From positions 1 through 7,124 of the forward strand of contig CALGIY010000134.1 in NCBI GenBank assembly GCA_937914965.1: a stretch of DNA of 7,124 nucleotides, in the 5' to 3' direction. The position numbers and the translations under genes were made by a program. The notes below the pieces were generated by a model that had not been told where the DNA came from, ran no database searches, and saw only the letters and a program-made list of their open reading frames with translations. Within the stretch, counting starts at the first letter, position 1, and the number at the start of each line of letters is the position of its first letter. The DNA comes from an uncultured Thermoanaerobacteraceae bacterium (lineage in GTDB: Bacteria > Bacillota > DSM-12270 > Thermacetogeniales > Thermacetogeniaceae). This document shows, piece by piece, positions 1 through 3,999 of the stretch.

Positions 1-189
1 GTTCCTTAAACAGAAGGTAATTTTCAGCTTAAGGAACGCAGTTTTGGAACCTTTTCCCGTTCGATTCCCCTTCCTGCCCAGATCAAACCGGATGAAGCAA
101 GTGCCAGGTATAAAGACGGCGTTTTGGAAATCACACTTCCAAAAGTAGAAATCCCCAAAGGGCGCATATTAAATATCGAAACAGATTAA
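1..189 (+). pseudogene. Hsp20 / small heat-shock protein, C-terminal part, interrupted
   Basis: The frame ending at TAA 187-189 encodes 59 residues that match the second half of the alpha-crystallin domain of bacterial Hsp20 chaperones. The visible marks are the ERSFGTFSRSIPLP strand pair, the diagnostic A-R-Y-K-D-G-V-L-E-I-T-L-P-K segment, and a C-terminal I-L-N-I tail resembling the I-x-I oligomerisation motif. Hsp20 proteins are ATP-independent holdases that bind unfolding proteins in the cytoplasm. Reading the same frame towards the window edge meets TAA at 7-9, where the family normally has a charged loop. The gene is therefore either truncated by a nonsense mutation or joined to its N-terminal half by a frameshift; only eight bases lie beyond the stop, so these cannot be told apart. 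No start codon exists inside the open part. The family call is firm; the pseudogene call is moderate. Confidence 0.6.
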
Positions 190-193
190 CTGT

Positions 194-210
194 GGGGGGC
201 CTAACCCCCC
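194..210. terminator. G/C hairpin between convergent genes
   Basis: Six G (194-199) pair with six C (205-210) across a five-base CCTAA loop. It sits directly after the Hsp20 stop and just before the stop of the convergent permease gene. On the plus strand it is followed by a short T-rich run (CCTTGTTGTT); on the minus strand there is no clear T run. It is a plausible weak terminator for the Hsp20 gene and a barrier between the two convergent units. Confidence 0.45.
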
Positions 211-222
211 CCTTGTTGTTGA

Positions 223-1245
223 TTAAAAAAAGATGTTAAACGTGAATCCCGTTGTGATCGCCACAATAAAAATAGTTATGACAAAAGCAGCCAGCAGTTT
301 GGGCTTGAACATCGAAGCCAGCAGGGTTACCTCTGGAATACTGGCTCCAGCACCACCGATGATCAGCGCAGCAACCGTCCCCAGGGCCATCCCTTTTTTC
401 ATCAGTGTCAATCCAATCGGAATAATTGTTTCCGCTCTGATATACATAGGAATGCCTATAACAGCAGCAACAGGTACAGCAAAGGGGTTTTGCGGCCCAG
501 CAACTTTAACAATCCAAGCAGAGGGGATAAACCCATAGATCACAGCACCAATGGCAGTTCCTAATACCAGGTAGAAAAATACCTGCCGGAAAAGTGCCCA
601 GGCCTGGATTGCTGCTCCCTTGAATTTCGGTTTGACCTCTTCCCACTTACTGCTTCCCTGCTCTGAGGTCAGATCCTCAAGATCATCCAAATTGAGTTCC
701 AGGGTTTCACAGCAGCCCGAGCCCGAATTTCCCAGGTCCAGTTCCTCAGTTCCGCAGCACGATGTGCTGCAGCAGCTAGCTGTACTAACAAGACCGAGTT
801 CCTTTACCTCGCTGGCCAGGCCGATCCTTTCCCAAACCGCACCCCCTGCAGCTGCCAAAATAAAGGTAATGACCGCATATACTAAAGTTACCCGCCATCC
901 AAAGAGGGCAAGGAAAAGTCCAATAATAATCGGGTTCAAGACCGGGGATGCCAGTAAAAATGACATGCACGAACCGAAGGGAACCCCACTGTTAAGCAGG
1001 CCCACCAGAATCGGGACAGTAGAACAAGAGCAGAAAGGTGTCAGGGCGCCAAATGCAGCCCCAAGAATATTACCCAGGCCGCGTTTCGGCTTCCCCAAAA
1101 CCGCACGGATTTTTTCATCTGGGACAAACTGCTGAATCAATCCCACTAAAAAGGAAATACCGATAAAAAGCAGGATCAGTTCAGCGAGGATTACCAAAAA
1201 ATACTGCCCTGCTGTAGCTAGGTTATTTAGATGCACTTCTTCCAT
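223..1245 (-). CDS. ArsP-type permease (DUF318), Cys-rich cytoplasmic loop
   Basis: This is a 340-residue inner-membrane permease of the DUF318/ArsP family; characterised ArsP members export trivalent organoarsenicals. Hydrophobic segments lie near residues 14-38, 56-84, 90-116, 120-138, 218-242, 255-270, 285-305 and 315-335. The family signature T-P-F-C-S-C-S (Cys72 and Cys74) and the S-F-L-x-A-S-P-x-x-N-P motif (98-105) are intact. So is the second-half motif G-I-P-M-Y-I-R-A-E-x-x-I-P (264-276). The loop at about 145-205 is polar, acidic and carries three Cys-Cys pairs (158-159, 163-164, 178-179), suited to binding a soft metalloid. The ATG at 1245 overlaps the end of arsR by 23 bases, so the two are translationally coupled. 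AAAAGGGGG lies directly against that ATG, so an in-frame GTG at 1236 is an alternative start. The substrate (organoarsenical, arsenite or another metal) cannot be fixed from sequence. Confidence 0.85.
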   Translation of the reverse strand: MEEVHLNNLATAGQYFLVILAELILLFIGISFLVGLIQQFVPDEKIRAVLGKPKRGLGNILGAAFGALTPFCSCSTVPILVGLLNSGVPFGSCMSFLLASPVLNPIIIGLFLALFGWRVTLVYAVITFILAAAGGAVWERIGLASEVKELGLVSTASCCSTSCCGTEELDLGNSGSGCCETLELNLDDLEDLTSEQGSSKWEEVKPKFKGAAIQAWALFRQVFFYLVLGTAIGAVIYGFIPSAWIVKVAGPQNPFAVPVAAVIGIPMYIRAETIIPIGLTLMKKGMALGTVAALIIGGAGASIPEVTLLASMFKPKLLAAFVITIFIVAITTGFTFNIFF

Positions 1246-1561
1246 CCCCCTTTTGTGTAGACCTAAGGCTTTCGATAATGTCTTGCGCAGTTAGAAACCG
1301 GCAGCAGCTGCTGAACCACTGCTGGATATCTTTATTTAAACTATAGTAAGCCCAGGTTCCTTCTGTTCTCTTATCAATCAAGCCAACTTCCACCATCAAT
1401 TTCAGATGGTATGATACCAGTGGTTGTTTTTGCTCCAGCAAATCAACCAACTCACAAACACACTTTTCACCATCCCTGAGCAAAATGAGGATTTTCAAGC
1501 GCAAGGGATCGGCCAGTACTTTAAATTTGGCGGCATAACTTTCAAGATATTTGTCAACCAT
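1223..1561 (-). CDS. arsR: ArsR-family metalloid-sensing repressor
   Basis: This encodes a 112-residue winged-helix repressor. The N-terminal part has the family block K-F-K-V-L-A-D-P-L-R-L-K-I-L (12-25). Next comes K-C-V-C-E-L (33-38), the two-cysteine As(III)/Sb(III) site of the classical ArsR type in the alpha-3 helix. The recognition helix is at Q-P-L-V-S-Y-H-L-K-L-M (46-56), followed by the wing G-T-W-A-Y-Y-S-L (68-75). An extra Cys-Cys pair (86-87) near the C-terminus could supply another thiol ligand. The frame stays open upstream, but that extension runs through the operator and promoter, so I place the start at ATG 1561. AAAGGAGG (1575-1582) lies 13 bases upstream, which is longer than usual. 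The gene overlaps the permease downstream and is probably autoregulated through the inverted repeat at 1591-1614. Confidence 0.9.
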   Translation of the reverse strand: MVDKYLESYAAKFKVLADPLRLKILILLRDGEKCVCELVDLLEQKQPLVSYHLKLMVEVGLIDKRTEGTWAYYSLNKDIQQWFSSCCRFLTAQDIIESLRSTQKGDGRSASK

Positions 1562-1590
1562 TGGAGATGCATCGCCTCCTTTACAACAGC

Positions 1591-1614
1591 ATATATCAAA
1601 ATTTCTTGATATAT
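1591..1614. promoter_or_regulatory. ArsR operator, perfect 9-6-9 inverted repeat
   Basis: ATATATCAA (1591-1599) and TTGATATAT (1606-1614) are exact reverse complements separated by six bases. A-T-C-A-A-N6-T-T-G-A-T is the general shape of ArsR/SmtB-family operators. It lies between the predicted -10 box and the arsR ribosome binding site, where bound repressor would block transcription of arsR and the permease. Binding by this ArsR is inferred from position and symmetry. Confidence 0.75.
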
Positions 1615-1625
1615 TGCCTATACAT

Positions 1626-1653
1626 ATATTAACCATTTTTGATTTAATGTCAA
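1626..1653 (-). promoter_or_regulatory. arsR-permease promoter
   Basis: On the minus strand a perfect TTGACA (1648-1653) is followed after 16 bases by TAATAT (1626-1631). Spacings of 17-18 to overlapping AT-rich hexamers are also possible. Transcription would begin at about 1619, immediately before the operator. This is a housekeeping sigma-A type promoter independent of the upstream small gene, which ends at 1677. Confidence 0.65.
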
Positions 1654-1676
1654 TAGCAATCTTCAATTTTCCAGGT

Positions 1677-1892
1677 CTATACCGGTCCCTGCATCTTTTT
1701 GCTGGCAACATCCTGCCGTTTAAACATTAAATGCTGGTAGGGTGTCAAGGGTTCATCATCTTCATAAATAATATCGGTGAAATACGTGCATTCGTCGCCT
1801 GCTGCCATCTCTTTTTCTGTCAGCTTCTTGCTGAACCATTGGCACTTATTATTCTGGGAGCTAAACAGACCGCATTTTTCACATTTGGACAT
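1677..1892 (-). CDS. Small four-cysteine protein, copy A
   Basis: This is a soluble 71-residue protein of a family I cannot name. It starts M-S-K-C-E-K-C and has Cys4, Cys7, Cys17 and Cys35, with pattern C-x2-C-x9-C-x17-C-x-Y-F. An acidic stretch (D-I-I-Y-E-D-D-E-P) and P-Y-Q-H-L-M-F follow. The four Cys resemble a small zinc-ribbon-like or other metal-binding fold. A longer in-frame start exists at 1943, but ATG 1892 is chosen because GGAG of AAAGGAG lies nine bases upstream and because the neighbouring relative starts at the same point. It shares the C-x2-C, C-x17-C-x-Y-F and Y-Q-x-L features with the gene at 2564-2773. It lies between the Acr3-like relic and arsR on the same strand, which suggests a link to metalloid response; its biochemical function is unknown. 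Confidence 0.75.
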   Translation of the reverse strand: MSKCEKCGLFSSQNNKCQWFSKKLTEKEMAAGDECTYFTDIIYEDDEPLTPYQHLMFKRQDVASKKMQGPV

Positions 1893-2032
1893 TTGGTATC
1901 TCTCCTTTATCTTCCACCGATCAGGCGGCTTCCATCTTCCCATTTACCGTATTTACTTTTGGCAGCCTTTGTCCTCAAAGCAGCTAGCCACCTGGGCCAA
2001 CTCTCTTCACCTCTCCACATTTGATAGCTCTT
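1893..2032. other. Gap with no recognisable gene
   Basis: These 140 bases lie between the Acr3-like relic and small gene A. On the minus strand an ORF of 37 codons (1907-2020, starting M-W-R-G-E-E-S-W) has only a weak ribosome binding site and runs into the ribosome binding site of the next gene. I recognise no family in it. The stretch is best read as leftover sequence from the rearrangement that removed most of the transporter gene. Confidence 0.4.
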
Positions 2033-2131
2033 TTATGCTGCCGATTCACCTTGCGGTGTGAAATACTTTCGGCCGAGACTCAAGGCCACATTGACCAGGC
2101 CGATCATCACCGGGGCTTCAATGAGCGGTGT
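2033..2131 (-). pseudogene. C-terminal relic of an Acr3-like arsenite transporter
   Basis: Directly after the stop of the thioredoxin-like gene, and in the same frame, 32 codons read T-P-L-I-E-A-P-V-M-I-G-L-V-N-V-A-L and on to R-K-Y-F, ending at TAA 2033-2035. The P-L-I-E-x-P-V-M-I-x-L-V-x-V-A-L pattern resembles the last transmembrane helix and tail of Acr3-type arsenite efflux permeases, which are normally about 350 residues. No start codon with a ribosome binding site precedes it, so it is not expressed unless by readthrough of TAG 2132-2134. It suggests that a full acr3 once stood here and was deleted up to the thioredoxin-like gene. The assignment rests on a short segment and is moderate. 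Confidence 0.55.
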
Positions 2132-2476
2132 CTACTTATTTTCTTGTAAGAGTTCAGAGATGGCGCCGGCAATCTTGTCAAAAGAGAAACCACCGTGGAA
2201 TTTTGGTTTGCCGTTGATAACAGTCAGCGGCAGGCGCACCTTAGGCAGTACCTTGGTAATTTCCGGGTAGTTTTTCATCTCCTCAGTGTCGACATCAACA
2301 TAATAAAATTTTATACCCTCTCCAAACTTATCTAGGAGCGCTGCCTTCAGTTCTCCTGCTTCCTCCTGCATTGTTTTTGCCGGGCCACACTCTGAAGGTG
2401 TCCCACAACTACAACCACAACCGCAAGCCTCAACAGGTGCGTTAGTCCCAAAAACCAAAACTTCTACCTCTTTCAT
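2132..2476 (-). CDS. Thioredoxin-fold protein with Cys-rich N-terminus, copy A
   Basis: This is a 114-residue cytoplasmic protein. It begins with a beta strand (E-V-E-V-L-V-F-G, 3-10), then a loop holding Cys18, 20, 22, 24 and 30. A charged helix (36-50), a second strand (K-F-Y-Y-V-D-V, 56-62), and a strand with a cis-proline-like V-R-L-P-L-T-V-I-N-G-K-P (80-91) follow. The C-terminal helix is I-A-G-A-I-S-E-L-L. The order beta-alpha-beta-alpha-beta-beta-alpha fits a thioredoxin-like fold, but there is no standard C-x-x-C redox pair. The alternating C-G-C-G-C-S-C could bind a soft metal or metalloid. Start ATG 2476 has AAGGAGG with eight bases of spacing. It is a paralogue of 2927-3229, with 42 of the last 45 residues identical. 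A chaperone role like that of ArsD is conceivable but is inference only. Confidence 0.75.
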   Translation of the reverse strand: MKEVEVLVFGTNAPVEACGCGCSCGTPSECGPAKTMQEEAGELKAALLDKFGEGIKFYYVDVDTEEMKNYPEITKVLPKVRLPLTVINGKPKFHGGFSFDKIAGAISELLQENK

Positions 2477-2535
2477 TTCATCATCCTCCTTGATTTATTG
2501 AACATATTTATTTTAACCCTTAGACCCTCTACTAT

Positions 2536-2557
2536 CCCACCGGGACAGCTAGGTGGG
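2536..2557. repeat. Stem-loop containing a repeated 14-base motif
   Basis: CCCACC (2536-2541) and GGTGGG (2552-2557) can pair around a ten-base loop, between small gene B and thioredoxin-like copy A. No T run follows on the minus strand, so it is not a standard terminator. Within it, CCACCGGGACAGCT (2537-2550) recurs exactly upstream of thioredoxin-like copy B (3282-3295). It may be a processing or regulatory structure in the mRNA leader, or simply part of the duplicated block. Confidence 0.45.
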
Positions 2558-2563
2558 TAAATG

Positions 2564-2773
2564 TCATTTCCTTGTGGAGATTTCAGTCTCCCGGATCAGG
2601 AGGTATTGGTAGGTGGTATACTCCTCCTCTGGCATGAGCTGGCTGAAATAGAGGCAGCCCCAATCCCAGTCGGTTTCATTTGATTGCCTGATCCTGTTAA
2701 ATTTGAGGCAGAGAAAAGTACCCTCCGGTTCCATTTTTTTAGCAAGAGCACATACCCTGCAGGTCTTTTCCAC
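2564..2773 (-). CDS. Small four-cysteine protein, copy B
   Basis: This is a 69-residue soluble protein related to the one at 1677-1892. Cys5, Cys8, Cys22 and Cys40 give C-x2-C-x13-C-x17-C-x-Y-F, followed by the shared Y-Q-Y-L-L-I near the C-terminus. The spacing of the last two Cys is identical in both paralogues while overall sequence similarity is low, so this is an old divergence. The start is taken as GTG 2773: AAAAGGAGG (2782-2790) lies eight bases upstream and the product then aligns with its relative. The in-frame ATGs further upstream (2806, 2830) lack ribosome binding sites, and 2830 lies inside the operator. It is the first gene after the promoter at 2821-2849 and is followed by thioredoxin-like copy A. 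I do not know its function; a metal- or metalloid-binding role is inferred. Confidence 0.7.
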   Translation of the reverse strand: MEKTCRVCALAKKMEPEGTFLCLKFNRIRQSNETDWDWGCLYFSQLMPEEEYTTYQYLLIRETEISTRK

Positions 2774-2812
2774 TGCTAAAGCCTCCTTTTCATACGAAGA
2801 ATACATATGCCT

Positions 2813-2832
2813 ATATGGTGATATTACCATAT
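2813..2832. promoter_or_regulatory. Operator 1, perfect 7-6-7 inverted repeat
   Basis: ATATGGT (2813-2819) and ACCATAT (2826-2832) are exact reverse complements around six bases, overlapping the -10 box at 2821-2826. The half-site differs from that of the arsR operator (ATATATCAA), so a different regulator or a second specificity is likely. A related imperfect copy lies at 3324-3343 in the same position relative to its promoter. Confidence 0.65.
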
Positions 2833-2849
2833 CGTTGAAGATACTTCAA
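2821..2849 (-). promoter_or_regulatory. Promoter of small gene B and thioredoxin-like copy A
   Basis: On the minus strand TTGAAG (2844-2849) and TAATAT (2821-2826) are separated by exactly 17 bases, a good sigma-A arrangement. Transcription would begin at about 2814, ahead of GTG 2773. The -35 box is part of a perfect 6-3-6 palindrome, TTGAAG-N3-CTTCAA, at 2835-2849, which is absent from the second promoter copy. Confidence 0.65.
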
Positions 2850-2866
2850 TCATAATATTAAGGCAC

Positions 2867-2908
2867 CTAACAACCACGGACGCAACTAAACTTTTCGCAT
2901 TTCGACAT
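2867..2908 (-). pseudogene. 5' stub of a third four-cysteine gene
   Basis: Thirteen codons, MSKCEKFSCVRGC then TAG, begin with the same M-S-K-C-E-K as small gene A. They are preceded by AAAGGAGAGATTCCAG, almost identical to the leader of gene A (AAAGGAGAGATACCAA). The C-x2-C spacing is lost by the sixth codon. It follows thioredoxin-like copy B just as gene A follows copy A and the transporter relic. It is the truncated front end of a duplicated gene, cut off where the next promoter block begins. Confidence 0.65.
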
Positions 2909-2926
2909 CTGGAATCTCTCCTTTAT

Positions 2927-3229
2927 TTACTTATTCTCTTGTAAGAGTTCGGAGATCGCACCAGCAATCATGTCAAAAGAAAAACCACCATGAAATTTCG
3001 GTTTGCCGTTGATAACCGTTAGCGGTAGGCGTACCTCAGGCAGAACCTTGACGATTTCTGGGTATTCTTTCATCTCCTCAGTTTTGACATCCACATAATT
3101 AAAATTTTTAACTTCTACAAACTTCTCCAAGAGAGCCTTCAGTTCCCATGCTTCCTCCCGCATGGATTTCGCCCCACAACCGCAAGTTGGTACATTAGCC
3201 CCAAAAACCAAAACCTCTACGTCCTTCAT
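2927..3229 (-). CDS. Thioredoxin-fold protein, copy B
   Basis: This is a 100-residue paralogue of the protein at 2132-2476. The fold elements are the same: strand E-V-L-V-F-G (5-10), Cys loop, helix (22-38), strand N-F-N-Y-V-D-V (42-48), the V-R-L-P-L-T-V-I-N-G-K-P segment (66-77) and an identical C-terminal L-L-Q-E-N-K. Its Cys loop is short, with only Cys16 and Cys18 (C-G-C-G), against five Cys in copy A. ATG 3229 has AGGAGG eight bases upstream, and the leader next to it matches that of copy A. It is the first gene after the promoter at 3332-3360. The metalloid or redox role is inferred from context; the smaller Cys set may give a different affinity or role. Confidence 0.75.
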   Translation of the reverse strand: MKDVEVLVFGANVPTCGCGAKSMREEAWELKALLEKFVEVKNFNYVDVKTEEMKEYPEIVKVLPEVRLPLTVINGKPKFHGGFSFDMIAGAISELLQENK

Positions 3230-3281
3230 TTCATCATCCTCCTAGTAAATATAAGAACATATTAATTTTATTCTCCGCCAA

Positions 3282-3295
3282 CCACCGGGACAGCT
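3282..3295. repeat. Second copy of the 14-base leader motif
   Basis: CCACCGGGACAGCT here is identical to 2537-2550, at a similar distance upstream of a thioredoxin-like gene. In this copy the flanking complementary arm is degraded, so the stem seen at 2536-2557 is not preserved. It marks one boundary of the duplicated module. Confidence 0.5.
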
Positions 3296-3323
3296 GCGTA
3301 GGTATTGTAAGGCCTACATACCT

Positions 3324-3360
3324 ATATGGTAATATTAACATACTGTTATGACTGCTTCAA
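3324..3360 (-). promoter_or_regulatory. Duplicate promoter/operator for thioredoxin-like copy B
   Basis: On the minus strand TTGAAG (3355-3360), a 17-base spacer and TAATAT (3332-3337) repeat the promoter at 2821-2849 exactly in both boxes and spacing. ATATGGT (3324-3330) faces AACATAC (3337-3343), an operator half-site with two mismatches against operator 1. The leader to ATG 3229 is about 95 bases long, because the small four-Cys gene present in the other copy is missing here. Confidence 0.6.
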
Positions 3361-3521
3361 TCCATTATTTAAAAAAATATTTCCCCACCGCAGAACAGAT
3401 CCCCGTTTCTTCTAGTCGGAAAGTTTTCAGCTTGCCAAGTGGCGGTATTATTGAGATTATATGGGCACATGACACGATCTATATAAAACATGAATTGAAA
3501 AAACAAATTGTAAGTTTATAA
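3348..3521 (+). other. Unassigned 57-codon open frame, doubtful gene
   Basis: A plus-strand frame runs from ATG 3348 to TAA 3519-3521. Its sequence has a protein-like mix, including V-F-S-L-P-S-G-G-I-I-E-I-I-W and K-H-E-L-K-K. There is no ribosome binding site before the ATG, and the 5' end lies inside the divergent promoter. I recognise no family. It may be a chance frame or the relic of a gene lost next to the SIMPL pseudogene. Apart from this frame and the promoter block, 3361-3513 holds nothing I can name. Confidence 0.2.
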
Positions 3522-3937
3522 AAGATCCCGAGTAGTTAATATAGAGCCTATTCCGGAAGAGGCGAATCAATTGCAGGGAAAACGTTACTATTGATGAACT
3601 TAATAAGACCGGGAAAATAATTGACACAGCGGTTGCGGCCGGTGCCAACAAGGTAGAAAACATTCAATTCCTGAAAAAAGATACAGGACCAGTACAGCGG
3701 GAAGCACTGCAGAAGGCCTGCAAGGAAGCACGCCTCAAGGCTGAAGCTATGGCTGCAGGACTGGGGGTAAAACTAGGGAGTATTGCTTCTGTAGAGGAAA
3801 GCAGCAGCAGTTCCACCCCTATCCCCTTTTACAGAAACGATGTCAAAACTATGGAAGCGGAAAGTGCCCCCACCACTATTCAACCAGGTGAACTAGAGAT
3901 CAGTGCCCGTGTCACAGTAGTCCATCACATCAAATAA
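3514..3937 (+). pseudogene. SIMPL-domain (DUF541) protein, truncated and frameshifted
   Basis: The frame from about 3590 to TAA 3935-3937 encodes the C-terminal half of a SIMPL/DUF541 (YggE-like) protein. Visible marks are V-T-I-D-E-L-N-K-T-G-K-I-I-D, the conserved A-V-A-A-G-A-N-x-V, a charged helix (R-E-A-L-Q-K-A-C-K-E-A-R-L-K-A-E-A), G-L-G-V-K-L-G, and the final P-G-E-L-E-I-S-A-R-V-T-V strand. The preceding part of the domain (N-I-E-P-I-P-E-E-A-N-Q-L-Q-G-K-R-Y) sits in a different frame at about 3535-3588, so a frameshift or small deletion lies near 3588. The N-terminal half, including any signal peptide, is absent from a family of about 230-250 residues. An ATG at 3749 opens only 62 codons with no sensible ribosome binding site. 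These proteins are envelope-associated and poorly understood; this copy is almost certainly inactive. Confidence 0.65.
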
Positions 3938-3964
3938 CCCGAATCTTAGGCTTCTTTCCCAGAA

Positions 3965-3996
3965 TTAAAACCGGCCCCTCACGGAGCCGGTTTTAA
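3965..3996. terminator. Bidirectional rho-independent terminator
   Basis: TTAAAACCGGC (3965-3975) and GCCGGTTTTAA (3986-3996) are perfect complements around a ten-base loop. The A/T ends of the stem supply a T run in both directions. It lies between the SIMPL pseudogene stop and the stop of the convergent ypeB, so it should end transcription of the germination operon. Confidence 0.8.
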
Positions 3997-3999
3997 CAT

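Noticed and set aside
620..1135. 171-codon plus-strand open frame
   Set aside because: It lies wholly opposite the permease gene, is rich in Ser/Pro/Arg and has no family resemblance; it is an antisense shadow.
1562..1711. N-terminal extension of ArsR to a start at 1711
   Set aside because: The extension would run through the -35/-10 boxes and the operator, and aligned ArsR proteins begin close to the ATG at 1561.
2774..2830. Longer start of small gene B at ATG 2830 or 2806
   Set aside because: Neither has a ribosome binding site and 2830 lies inside the operator; GTG 2773 has a strong site at the right distance and matches the paralogue's start.
1591..3360. CRISPR-like or mobile-element repeats
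   Set aside because: The repeats are only two copies of a promoter/gene block; there are no regularly spaced short repeats, no transposase and no terminal inverted repeats.
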